Source: Auricularia sp. M13 (Eukaryota; Basidiomycota; Agaricomycetes; Auriculariales; Auriculariaceae). Taken from it: a DNA stretch of 64,000 nucleotides. Location of the stretch: assembly GCA_037042915.1 (NCBI GenBank), contig JAXOIZ010000014.1, positions 1 to 64,000 of the forward strand, in the 5' to 3' direction. Below are positions 35,275 to 48,245 of the stretch, in pieces (the first letter of the stretch is position 1; each line of letters opens with the position of its first letter). The position numbers and the translations under genes were made by a program. The notes below the pieces were generated by a model. The model ran no database searches and had not been told where the DNA came from. It saw only the letters and a program-made list of their open reading frames with translations.

Positions 35275-36978
35275 CTACGCACTCCGCCCGTCCCAAGGGC
35301 CCGGCGAAATGAGGTGGCGGCGCAGTGGCAGTAAACCGTGTTGTATTGCTCGCAAAGATAACGATCTATGTACACAACCGCAGCGCCACGCATCGGGCTT
35401 AATCGACGCCGTCAGCAGGTCGCCCAGCGTCCACGCCGTCGTGTCGCGCACGTGAATGTCCGGGTCGCGAATCATGTCAATCATAATGGGCAGCGCCTGC
35501 TGGACGAGCGGCGCGAGAGCCGCGGGATCAGGGCCGTCAAGAATCGAGCCGAACGCCATGACGGCCGCCTCGCGGAAGTGCCAGTCGGGGTTCTTGATGT
35601 TGACCTCGATGAACGGCAGCGCCTGCTGGACGATCGCGTCGCCCACGGCCTGCGCGAGCAGACCCAAACACGTGCCAGCGGCCATCGAGACGTTCCACTC
35701 GTCCTCGTCCGCGTCCTCCTCTTGGCGCGTGAGCAACTGCAGGATGACGGGCATGATCTCGGGCAGGGCGATTTTGGCAAAATATTTGCTCTCGTTCTCC
35801 GGCTGCTCGCCGTACTCGGCGGCCTCCGCCTCCTCGATAGCGAGGTCGATCTCCTCCTCGCACACCGTCGACCAGAACTCGACGGCCTGCAGCGCGACGG
35901 CCTCCTCCGGGTTCTTCATCCCGAGCACGGTGAGGCCGAAGAGCGCCCGCTCCATGTAGAAGCTCATCTTGTCGTAGTACAGGCCCATTATGCGCACCAG
36001 GCATTCGAACGCGGCGACCTGCACGGGCACGGACGGGTTCTGCGTCGCCTCGCAGACGACCTGCATGATGTAGTTGCGCTCGCCCTGCGCGAGTCAGCGG
36101 ACGCGTCATCTCGCTTGCTCGGGACCGACTGACCTCGCGTTCAAAGTTCTCGCGCACAAACTCCAGCGAGTTGTAGAGCGCATTGATCGCGGCGAGCTGA
36201 ACGTCTGGCGACGGCTCGTCCTTGCGCGCGCCGTGTACGACGGCGGTGAGGATCTCGTTTGCGCGCATGGCGAGCACCTCCGGCCGCTGCCACCAAATCA
36301 GCGCCGAAAACCAAAAGAAAAAACCAAGGAAAAAACGCACGATGGTCTCGCAGATGTAGCCGATCGTCTGGAGGGCGGCGACGCGCAGGTTGGCGTTGGA
36401 GGGGTCATTGACGTAGCCGAGCAGGCCCTGGATGAGCTCGGGCCACTGGTGATGCGGCAGCTCGACGGCGGCGATGGCGGCGATGACCTGGGCAGAAACG
36501 CCCGCCGCGCGCGTGGGCGACGAGAGCGTCTGCAGGACCTGCTGTTTGACCTGGTTTTTGGTGTCGGCCGGGAGGTTGAGCCAGCGGGCCTCGTAGTCTT
36601 GCTGCCGTTGCACGTCCTGTCCGCGGAACTGAGTATACTGCGGTTACTGGCACAAGATAATAGACTCACCCTTGCTGTCAGAGCGTTCTTGAGCGCGATA
36701 CCGGCGGCGTTCCTCGTCAACATTTCGGCAGACTCTTTGGCGAGCTCCTGGGCGAGCAGCACCATGTACACGGGCTGCGGCGGGCATCAGTACTGACCAG
36801 GCCGTGGCGCAGACGCTGATTGGGACGCACGTAGTTGGTGGCCGCTGCGTGCTCTAAGGCGGCGGTGGCATTCTGACGCGTCGCGGCGTCTGGCAGATAG
36901 GTTAGTATTAACCGACGCGCTCTATACGGCGCACTCGCCAGTGGCCAGCGAGTCTGAAAGGAGACTGGCGACGTTCAT
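35275..36978 (-). CDS. kap95: Truncated importin-beta (Kap95), copy 5
   Basis: Same structure shifted by 26400 bp. The coding frame and novel tail are unchanged, although this unit has several small indels elsewhere. Confidence 0.92.
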
Positions 36979-38724
36979 CCTGCAGCTCGTGCCTGGAGAA
37001 TGGGAGGGAGAGAAAGTGTGGCTCTGTTTTCCCGGTCCGCTCGCTTTTTCCCTCGCGTCCAAAGAACAACCTCGACTATGGACAAGGCAAGCAAAACTGT
37101 CCTTCCTTCCTGTTTTTTTCTTAATCTCGCCAGGCAAGAGGAGGTGCGCGTGGCGGTGGCGGCCACCCGGCTGCTCGCGATAAGACTCGAACTTCCACTC
37201 TCGCGGGTGGTTCTTTGGCCGCGGACGCCGAAGGCGGCCGCCACGTGCTCGTCTTGCCTGGTCGACGGTTTTGGCGCCGGCTTGCTCGCTGCCACGACCG
37301 CCGTGCGCGCTGGGCGTTAGTCCCCTACTGCCGCGGCGTTCGTGGCTGCTGCTGCTGCTGTGCACGTCAACGCTCGGTGCAGCGTCAAAGCAATTACTAG
37401 GTAATTAACAAGCAGCTCGCAGTCGGCAGCCGTCGAGAAAGCTCGCGCCCAACTCGCGCTGCCGTGACCCCAGTTGGTCTCTATGCATCCAGCGACGTCG
37501 CGCTTGCATCCCGCTTTGCGCTCGCAGTCGCATACACCGCGCGCTTGCAAGACGCTACCTGCCATTCATCCAGATCCCCACGCTCGCCGACGTTGCCAAC
37601 GTACTCGAATTCACTTGCCATCGTCGCGTCAAAGACATTACTACCAGCCAAGTATTGGCGATGACTCTGCGAACGTCGTCAACTAAGCTCGAACGTCGGC
37701 TCACAAGCGGAATGGTCGCATGCATCTCACAGTCGCATACACCGCGCGCTTGCAAGACGCTGCCTGCCATCGTCGCGTCAAAGACATTGCTACCAGGTAA
37801 GTATTTGCGACAGCTCTGCTCACGTCGTCATCGCCCGCCCGAGTAACGGTGTCGATCGTGAGTTTTCATTGTCGACTAAAAGTCAAACAAACTCACCGAA
37901 CGCGTCAGTTTTCAGGACAATTCGACGGCTCAGCGTTGCCAAGACCGCGTCGAGCAGCGTTGCAAAGTCCGCGTCTAGCAACGTTGCAAACAGCTGCCCC
38001 TCGTCGCTGCCGATCGTGAGTTTTACTTTCTTGAACTTGAAGCCCTCTTACATCATCATCAGCTCTTGGATCGCACTCAGGATTCACTCGCGGGCACGCG
38101 CCGTCCATGATAAGCTATGTATGCCTCTTTCCTATCCCTGACTTTGTACGCTGACTTCATTCAGGACACGACTTTTGCCGATCGAGGACGAGTCCAGCGA
38201 TGCCCACGGCTCGTCCATCGCGTGTGTTTTTATTTGCACGCAGCCAAACCTGACGATCGGACGCTCAGATTATACAAAGCACCCGCGACGACGCAGACGG
38301 TGACGCGCGCCGCGCTCGAGCCGCGTGGGCGAGCAGACGACGAGGAGCTGCCGATAGGACGCAAATCAGGCGCCAGAGCGCAGCTCGCGACTCGGGGCGT
38401 TCAGCTCGTCGTCAGCGGCATGCGCAGTCGCGGCCTGCGCGTGCCAGCTAGAGAGGACGGCGCTCGCGTCACGCACTCCGTGCTCGCGGCGCAGAACGTC
38501 CAGTTCGATGCAAACAGGCTCGCGGCCTTCGCCCCAAGCGCCGTTCTCTCTTGCGTGCGCGCCAGCGAGAGAGGACAGCGCTCGGGTCGCCCACTCCGTG
38601 ATCGCGAGGCGGAGCGTCTGGTTCGGTGCGAACAGGCTGCGCGCCGCAAGCACCGTCCTCTCGCGCGCACGCACCAGCGAGAGGGAGGACGGTGCTCGGG
38701 TCGCGCGCATGCGGAGCGTCCGGT

Positions 38725-39456
38725 TCAATGTGAACAGGCCGCGCTCGCCGTCGCGGCCAGCGCTACGAGCCCCGTTCTCTCTCTCGGATGCGTGCATGCA
38801 AGAGAGGACAACGCTGGGTCCGTGCACCCCGCGAGCACGATATGTATGCGTAGCGACTCACCAATATACCGTTTCCCTCGCCATTCCGCGCCATCGCCGT
38901 CGTGCTGCAAAATGAGCTTGAGTAAAGTCTACATGCGATAGGAAGGCCAAGGACGTACTATTGGTGAAAATGGTAGCGTGAACTTGGACCGCAAATTAAT
39001 GCTGCCTGCGAGGGAAGTTGTCAGCCGCGAGCAGAACCCATCGCAATCACTAGTACTCACCTGTGACGGCCGAACGGTTGTCTTGTACACCAACAAATGT
39101 ATGCCTGCCTGTAAAACGTCATTTGGCTGAAACGGACTGCGATCGGACACTCACAATCGAGTGTCGTGTGTTGGCGCTGTTCGGTGGTCGTGAGCATACT
39201 TACAGCCGGCGGACGACGCACAGCGCAGAATGATGAACTCACGATCGGCGACGTTGAATGTGTCTGGTACAACAACGGGCACATACCGGGGGGTATTTCC
39301 GTCGTCATGAGCGCAGGCAGTCGGAACGCGACAGGAAGACTCACGATGTCGCAACGAGAACGCTCGATCGACCCCACGTCGACAGCGCGGGTACGCGGCG
39401 AGCACGAGTCCAGTGGCCACGGACATCGAGGGCGCACTCGGAGTGCGCGAATGCAT
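38725..39456 (-). CDS. Predicted small multi-exon gene, copy 5
   Basis: Same exon pattern shifted by 26403 bp. The single-base loss near 38709 falls just beyond its stop. Confidence 0.38.
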
Positions 39457-41187
39457 ACGTCGGTTCTGCGAGGTGGCGAGGAGAGAACGTGGGCGATGCG
39501 GAGGAGGGAGGTCGGGCTCGATGCTGCACCAGAGTCGCACGCACGCACCTTTTATACCGCTACAGCGCGGCCTCCCTTCCGATTGAATCCCGGAGGATGA
39601 CTGTTTCACCTCGTACGAGCACCATGAATAACTTGTTTGCGTTGCTGAAGCGAATCGGCGGTGCCGAGACCGGGCGGCGGAGGGTTGTGCGGCCTCGCGT
39701 CGCGATTCAGACCGATATTCTGCTCGTCCCGCTGCGTCCCCTGGAAATTTTCGTCTTGCACCAAATTTCAGTGGTTCAGGATCCAATTAGGCGCCCGTGG
39801 GTCAAGGTAGGGAGGGAGTAGGTACCCCTATACCCTCTAGACTCCCAAAATCGCTCCTACTCACGGCCGCCGCGTTTCCGCGTCTCCACGCAGCTCTACC
39901 GCGCCATCTGATGCCTAACAAACCGGCGATTGATCTCCGTGAAACGAGAAGCCCAAAGAATAGAGCGGCATTGCGAGAAACCGCGTTTTCGTCGCTACAG
40001 CGCCGACCGCGTAGCTAGGCTCCCAGCCTCTTCTGCGGCGGATTTCTCATCGGAAAGCACTGCTCAGTCAGCGCTCATTGAGACGGCATGTGTCAGCACC
40101 GGTGAGGCCGCGAGGGTAGGCCGGTGTGTGCGAGTTCATGGGGCGTTGTTCTGGCTGAGCGGAGTTTGATCACGCGCGTTCTCGTCCCCCCGGGCCGAAT
40201 TTCTCACCGAATTTCGACGCCTCCGCGGGATACTACCCTCAGCGATGCTATAAATAGAACATGGACTGTACATGAGTGCATATGTGAGAGGTAAATGTTC
40301 TGGAATGGGTACAAAGTTCGCGTTTTGCGCTCGCGGCGCTCAAGATTTCACCCTGTAAGAAGCGGCCTGGTCGCTCTCATGGACAATTCACATCGTATAT
40401 TAGCCTCTCAGACTGTTATCGTTGACTGGCATTTATCATGCCGCACAATCCGACTTCCCTGCCCTCGTGAGCTGGTCACCAGACGTGCATCTGCACTTGA
40501 GATAGAACTAGACAAAATGACTATTCAGAGACCTTATATATGACGCATATCTCATTGTCCGGGATCTCAGCCGCCTCAGACGTCGCGTGTATGTTCAGTG
40601 CACTCATTCTGCAGCATACGACGCGGGATAGCGCGTTTTGAACGGCTGAGGCTCCTCAGCCCCGTTCGCATGCATATTTTGCATGCCGCTCGGAATCCGA
40701 GGAGGTTCGGCAGGGGTGTTCGTGCTGTGCATACCCAGATTGGAGCTACATCGCGCGACGATATTCCCGTGAGAACCTCAGGTTCATGTGTCACAGAAAT
40801 GCTGTGAGATTATACAGACGATGTTGGGCAACTGCTGTGGCTGAATTCACTCGGCAAAATGGAATGGTTTGATGGTGGCAACGAAACACCGGATGACCAA
40901 GGCCGGACTTGCGCCAAAAATTTCGTCAACTCCGCCCCGTGCCTTTCTTCTCCAGACCAGTGATAAGTATCCCAGGTCCATTCTCACCCAATTCTCTGCA
41001 CCATATTCCCCCTGCGCTCACTACGCTCGACAGACGTGCTGCGCAGCTGCCGTCGGCCATGTTGGCGAACCTCTGCGTGCAGCTTACTCTGGTGGTGCGC
41101 TCTGCCATCTGCTCTCGGAGTCGCTTTGCTCATTGTGCCCAGGAGATACACGTCACGTGACTCGCACATCCCGCAATTCGGCCTCCA

Positions 41188-41221
41188 GTCTCCGCACAGG
41201 CAGCGTCTCCGCACAGGCAGC
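41188..41221. repeat. 17-bp tandem duplication private to copy 5
   Basis: GTCTCCGCACAGGCAGC is present twice in a row. All other units have one. Confidence 0.85.
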
Positions 41222-41562
41222 GGCAACAGGATCGCTACCAGACCACTGTCACGGGAGGTTGAGCTCAATAGTGCGTTCTATACGTCCATATGTCGCGTCT
41301 CCGAAAGTTTGCTCATGTTTGCCACCAGCCTCTTCCTCGAGCTCCCAGCATCACTGCCTCAAATCCACAGACCGACAGGCTCAATGCAACACGCAACCGA
41401 TCTGACGGCGTTTTTTGTGCGGGCTATGCGCAGCCGTCCGCACAACACGCGTTTCTGTCTCTGATGGCCGGTGTCGCTGCACGCGCTCGAATACCTCGGT
41501 GAGTGCTTCAGTCGTCATTTGTGCAGTCTGCAGTCGTGTCTGACAATCTCGATTAGCCTGAA

Positions 41563-42177
41563 ATGCAGTTCGGCTTTGAACACTCTCCGGCGACCTTGAA
41601 AAGCATCGCTGCAGCTTTCCCTTCGGAGACGGGGAAATCGGCCTTGCAGCCCGCCGTCGCATGCCAAATCTGCGCTCTCGCCACGGCACACCCTGTCGGT
41701 TTAACCTCCATGATTCTGTGAGTGCAAACCGCCATCCTCCGTAGATATGGAATCTGCAACTGACGTGATCTCTTTGCAGAAAACGAATCGATTCGGGTCC
41801 CAAGCCGGCGACGTCGACAGCGCCGTGGGCCTCATGTTTCGCAAGACGTGTTTCTTGTGGTGAGTACATCGAACATCGTCTCTTCGCAGATATGGAATCT
41901 GCAGCTAACGTGTTTGACCTTTTGATTGGCAGGAATTGCTGTGCGAGTCCGCGTACCCTCTGCCAATGTCGCCAACCATCCCGACCACAGCGCAGCGGGA
42001 CAAATTACCGGTTTCCTGGCATCAAAATGGCGCTCATGCTCGATCTCATCCACGAGGCGCATACCCTCGACGCGGAACCGGCGCCTGTCGCCGGCGAGCG
42101 ACGTTATTCCCCATCGCCGTCGGCAACACAACTCATCCGTTCTGCGGCAAAATTGGCCCCAGGTATCGCGCACATGA
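41563..42177 (+). CDS. Candidate spliced gene, copy 5
   Basis: Counterpart of 15143-15757. The 17-bp duplication of this unit is about 350 bp upstream. Confidence 0.33.
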
Positions 42178-44064
42178 CGGAGTCACTCTGGTGAAATGGT
42201 ACGTCGCGCTGCCGCGGTTTCGTTCCTCGATTTTCGATCCTTTGTTGCTCACCTTCCGATCAACAGCTGGCTGCTGAACTCGACCTCAGTCTATCGACCT
42301 GGAAATGCGACATCTGGTTGCAACTGACACCAGGAAACATGGTGCGGGCTGTGCTGCGCGTGGGCTCCGTCCGCGGTTGCTGGCGCGGCGTTCGTTGCCA
42401 CTTGCTTCCCGTCGCCCTCGCCGCCGTCGGAATCGGACACGGCGTTACACGCTAGACGCGGCCTCGTGGATTATGCTCGTTTCATGGGTATTCTGCTACG
42501 GAGGACAGGTGCTGAGGTGCGTCCTCGTCTCGCAGTTCCCCAATTCGTTTCTTACTCCTCGCCCACCGCTAGCCACAGAATCGCGCCAGTCCTCGTCCAA
42601 TCAGCACACACTCTCGGAGGCGGGTGAGCATCTGTGCTATCGATTACCACGTCCAGCGTTCCGCTGGAGCGCTCGCTCTACGGCCGCTGGTGCTCGATTT
42701 TCCGTCCGCCGTGCTTCCCATCACCCAGACCGCCTCGGAACCGGACCTCGTCCGTTCCGCGCAAGACTCGGGCTCGGACATGGCCACGATGGAAGGACTC
42801 TGCAGCGCGAACGGAGTGCGGTGAGGGTGCGTGCTCGTCTCGGAAAGCGCGTTTTTGCTGATCGCGCCATCACCAGCCGCACCTCGGGCCCTCCTCTCGA
42901 CCGATGCGCGCCAGCGCGTGCGTACCAGCGCGGATACGGGCTGCGGCTCAGCCCATCAAAAATCACGCGCCGAGGCCACTTCCTGGGACGCGAATCGCAA
43001 GATTCGTTCGCGCGCGCCCGGCCGAGACGCGGAAACTGCGTTCGTTCGGCGTCGTCCGTTTGCCACCAAATCGCGGGCCATGATTCGACTTGCACGCAGT
43101 ACCCATGGCCCCCAGTCGCTAGCACCGGCGCTTGGAACTGGCGCGCGAATCGACGGATTTGGTCCGGCGCGCCCAGACTCGGTCGACATCAACCTCGGCC
43201 GTTCCGCCTGAGGATCGGGCTCGGGTTCTGCTCGACACTGGGAGTCTGCAGCGCGAGTTGCATGCCATGACGGTGCGTGGTTGACTCGCAATTCGCGTTT
43301 TGCTGCTGACGTCCCCAGCACCGCCGTGTGCATCTCCAGGTCATTCCCCCGGCCCCCGTGTGCGGCATCTGGCGCGCATGGACGCACAGACCCACCGAGT
43401 CAACGCTCGAGGACGGGCGCTTCTTCCTCGGGCGGGAATCGCGAGATTCAGTTGGTCGCGCACGTCCAAAACGCAAAACTTGCGTTCCGGCGACCTCGCC
43501 CGAATCTCCCCAAATTCTGGCGCTGAGTCGGGGTAAATGTCAGCACTCATGAGCTGTGAGCTCTCGCGCCGGCGCTTCGTATTCCCGCGGGAATCGACGA
43601 TTTTGGTCGCGGACGAGCCGAACGCAAAACTCGGTTTTCCTCGACCTCGGCCGTTCCGCGTGAGAGTCGGCACCGTGGCTCGAGTGCATAAAATGCGCCT
43701 GAGGACCGATTTTTGGCTGCGTGCGGCCCTGAACTGCGTCGCGCACGGACGATTTTGTTCGCGTTTTGGCCGTTCCGTCCTCTTCTCGCTCGTTCCCGCG
43801 GTCCTGTATGCATTTTGACACGTAATACACAGTATTGAACACATCCCTGAGCCCGAATCGAACCGTTCACAGCAGGCATGCCGTACTCTCACAGCAAGCA
43901 CGCCGCACTCTCACCCCCACAACGCCCATTCCCCGTCTCCCGCCCCTCTCGCGTAGATAGGTCCTACCTCCCGCAAACTCCTCCCATTCACTCCCCAAGC
44001 ACCAATCAGGACCAAGAAAGTTAAAGACTTACTGAACTCTCCTCGACTTCACTCTTTTCAGCGT

Positions 44065-45768
44065 CTACGCACTCCGCCCGTCCCAAGGGCCCGGCGAAAT
44101 GAGGTGGCGGCGCAGTGGCAGTAAACCGTGTTGTATTGCTCGCAAAGATAACGATCTATGTACACAACCGCAGCGCCACGCATCGGGCTTAATCGACGCC
44201 GTCAGCAGGTCGCCCAGCGTCCACGCCGTCGTGTCGCGCACGTGAATGTCCGGGTCGCGAATCATGTCAATCATAATGGGCAGCGCCTGCTGGACGAGCG
44301 GCGCGAGAGCCGCGGGATCAGGGCCGTCAAGAATCGAGCCGAACGCCATGACGGCCGCCTCGCGGAAGTGCCAGTCGGGGTTCTTGATGTTGACCTCGAT
44401 GAACGGCAGCGCCTGCTGGACGATCGCGTCGCCCACGGCCTGCGCGAGCAGACCCAAACACGTGCCAGCGGCCATCGAGACGTTCCACTCGTCCTCGTCC
44501 GCGTCCTCCTCTTGGCGCGTGAGCAACTGCAGGATGACGGGCATGATCTCGGGCAGGGCGATTTTGGCAAAATATTTGCTCTCGTTCTCCGGCTGCTCGC
44601 CGTACTCGGCGGCCTCCGCCTCCTCGATAGCGAGGTCGATCTCCTCCTCGCACACCGTCGACCAGAACTCGACGGCCTGCAGCGCGACGGCCTCCTCCGG
44701 GTTCTTCATCCCGAGCACGGTGAGGCCGAAGAGCGCCCGCTCCATGTAGAAGCTCATCTTGTCGTAGTACAGGCCCATTATGCGCACCAGGCATTCGAAC
44801 GCGGCGACCTGCACGGGCACGGACGGGTTCTGCGTCGCCTCGCAGACGACCTGCATGATGTAGTTGCGCTCGCCCTGCGCGAGTCAGCGGACGCGTCATC
44901 TCGCTTGCTCGGGACCGACTGACCTCGCGTTCAAAGTTCTCGCGCACAAACTCCAGCGAGTTGTAGAGCGCATTGATCGCGGCGAGCTGAACGTCTGGCG
45001 ACGGCTCGTCCTTGCGCGCGCCGTGTACGACGGCGGTGAGGATCTCGTTTGCGCGCATGGCGAGCACCTCCGGCCGCTGCCACCAAATCAGCGCCGAAAA
45101 CCAAAAGAAAAAACCAAGGAAAAAACGCACGATGGTCTCGCAGATGTAGCCGATCGTCTGGAGGGCGGCGACGCGCAGGTTGGCGTTGGAGGGGTCATTG
45201 ACGTAGCCGAGCAGGCCCTGGATGAGCTCGGGCCACTGGTGATGCGGCAGCTCGACGGCGGCGATGGCGGCGATGACCTGGGCAGAAACGCCCGCCGCGC
45301 GCGTGGGCGACGAGAGCGTCTGCAGGACCTGCTGTTTGACCTGGTTTTTGGTGTCGGCCGGGAGGTTGAGCCAGCGGGCCTCGTAGTCTTGCTGCCGTTG
45401 CACGTCCTGTCCGCGGAACTGAGTATACTGCGGTTACTGGCACAAGATAATAGACTCACCCTTGCTGTCAGAGCGTTCTTGAGCGCGATACCGGCGGCGT
45501 TCCTCGTCAACATTTCGGCAGACTCTTTGGCGAGCTCCTGGGCGAGCAGCACCATGTACACGGGCTGCGGCGGGCATCAGTACTGACCAGGCCGTGGCGC
45601 AGACGCTGATTGGGACGCACGTAGTTGGTGGCCGCTGCGTGCTCTAAGGCGGCGGTGGCATTCTGACGCGTCGCGGCGTCTGGCAGATAGGTTAGTATTA
45701 ACCGACGCGCTCTATACGGCGCACTCGCCAGTGGCCAGCGAGTCTGAAAGGAGACTGGCGACGTTCAT
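44065..45768 (-). CDS. kap95: Truncated importin-beta (Kap95), copy 6
   Basis: Same structure shifted by 35190 bp. The small changes near 43978 and 44009 in the preceding unit lie just beyond its stop codon and do not alter the frame. Confidence 0.92.
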
Positions 45769-47513
45769 CCTGCAGCTCGTGCCTGGAGAATGGGAGGGAG
45801 AGAAAGTGTGGCTCTGTTTTCCCGGTCCGCTCGCTTTTTCCCTCGCGTCCAAAGAACAACCTCGACTATGGACAAGGCAAGCAAAACTGTCCTTCCTTCC
45901 TGTTTTTTTCTTAATCTCGCCAGGCAAGAGGAGGTGCGCGTGGCGGTGGCGGCCACCCGGCTGCTCGCGATAAGACTCGAACTTCCACTCTCGCGGGTGG
46001 TTCTTTGGCCGCGGACGCCGAAGGCGGCCGCCACGTGCTCGTCTTGCCTGGTCGACGGTTTTGGCGCCGGCTTGCTCGCTGCCACGACCGCCGTGCGCGC
46101 TGGGCGTTAGTCCCCTACTGCCGCGGCGTTCGTGGCTGCTGCTGCTGCTGTGCACGTCAACGCTCGGTGCAGCGTCAAAGCAATTACTAGGTAATTAACA
46201 AGCAGCTCGCAGTCGGCAGCCGTCGAGAAAGCTCGCGCCCAACTCGCGCTGCCGTGACCCCAGTTGGTCTCTATGCATCCAGCGACGTCGCGCTTGCATC
46301 CCGCTTTGCGCTCGCAGTCGCATACACCGCGCGCTTGCAAGACGCTACCTGCCATTCATCCAGATCCCCACGCTCGCCGACGTTGCCAACGTACTCGAAT
46401 TCACTTGCCATCGTCGCGTCAAAGACATTACTACCAGCCAAGTATTGGCGATGACTCTGCGAACGTCGTCAACTAAGCTCGAACGTCGGCTCACAAGGAA
46501 TGGTCGCATGCATCTCACAGTCGCATACACCGCGCGCTTGCAAGACGCTGCCTGCCATCGTCGCGTCAAAGACATTGCTACCAGGTAAGTATTTGCGACA
46601 GCTCTGCTCACGTCGTCATCGCCCGCCCGAGTAACGGTGTCGATCGTGAGTTTTCATTGTCGACTAAAAGTCAAACAAACTCACCGAACGCGTCAGTTTT
46701 CAGGACAATTCGACGGCTCAGCGTTGCCAAGACCGCGTCGAGCAGCGTTGCAAAGTCCGCGTCTAGCAACGTTGCAAACAGCTGCCCCTCGTCGCTGCCG
46801 ATCGTGAGTTTTACTTTCTTGAACTTGAAGCCCTCTTACATCATCATCAGCTCTTGGATCGCACTCAGGATTCACTCGCGGGCACGCGCCGTCCATGATA
46901 AGCTATGTATGCCTCTTTCCTATCCCTGACTTTGTACGCTGACTTCATTCAGGACACGACTTTTGCCGATCGAGGACGAGTCCAGCGATGCCCACGGCTC
47001 GTCCATCGCGTGTGTTTTTATTTGCACGCAGCCAAACCTGACGATCGGACGCTCAGATTATACAAAGCACCCGCGACGACGCAGACGGTGACGCGCGCCG
47101 CGCTCGAGCCGCGTGGGCGAGCAGACGACGAGGAGCTGCCGATAGGACGCAAATCAGGCGCCAGAGCGCAGCTCGCGACTCGGGGCGTTCAGCTCGTCGT
47201 CAGCGGCATGCGCAGTCGCGGCCTGCGCGTGCCAGCTAGAGAGGACGGCGCTCGCGTCACGCACTCCGTGCTCGCGGCGCAGAACGTCCAGTTCGATGCA
47301 AACAGGCTCGCGGCCTTCGCCCCAAGCGCCGTTCTCTCTTGCGTGCGCGCCAGCGCGAGAGGACAGCGCTCGGGTCGCCCACTCCGTGATCGCGAGGCGG
47401 AGCGTCTGGTTCGGTGCGAACAGGCTGCGCGCCGCAAGCACCGTCCTCTCGCGCGCACGCACCAGCGAGAGGGAGGACGGTGCTCGGGTCGCGCGCGATG
47501 CGGAGCGTCCGGT

Positions 47514-48245
47514 TCAATGTGAACAGGCCGCGCTCGCCGTCGCGGCCAGCGCTACGAGCCCCGTTCTCTCTCTCGGATGCGTGCATGCAAGAGAGGACAA
47601 CGCTGGGTCCGTGCACCCCGCGAGCACGATATGTATGCGTAGCGACTCACCAATATACCGTTTCCCTCGCCATTCCGCGCCATCGCCGTCGTGCTGCAAA
47701 ATGAGCTTGAGTAAAGTCTACATGCGATAGGAAGGCCAAGGACGTACTATTGGTGAAAATGGTAGCGTGAACTTGGACCGCAAATTAATGCTGCCTGCGA
47801 GGGAAGTTGTCAGCCGCGAGCAGAACCCATCGCAATCACTAGTACTCACCTGTGACGGCCGAACGGTTGTCTTGTACACCAACAAATGTATGCCTGCCTG
47901 TAAAACGTCATTTGGCTGAAACGGACTGCGATCGGACACTCACAATCGAGTGTCGTGTGTTGGCGCTGTTCGGTGGTCGTGAGCATACTTACAGCCGGCG
48001 GACGACGCACAGCGCAGAATGATGAACTCACGATCGGCGACGTTGAATGTGTCTGGTACAACAACGGGCACATACCGGGGGGTATTTCCGTCGTCATGAG
48101 CGCAGGCAGTCGGAACGCGACAGGAAGACTCACGATGTCGCAACGAGAACGCTCGATCGACCCCACGTCGACAGCGCGGGTACGCGGCGAGCACGAGTCC
48201 AGTGGCCACGGACATCGAGGGCGCACTCGGAGTGCGCGAATGCAT
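47514..48245 (-). CDS. Predicted small multi-exon gene, copy 6
   Basis: Same exon pattern shifted by 35192 bp. Confidence 0.38.

Larger units (their letters stand above)
26540..35395. repeat. Tandem unit, copy 4 (8856 bp)
   Basis: Longest of the near-identical copies. The extra length is explained by a 69-bp insertion at 29625-29693 and a 13-bp tandem duplication near 32203-32221. Confidence 0.97.
35396..44185. repeat. Tandem unit, copy 5 (8790 bp)
   Basis: Near-identical copy with a 17-bp tandem duplication near 41196-41221, a 2-bp gain near 37709, and small losses near 38709, 43224 and 44009. Confidence 0.97.
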
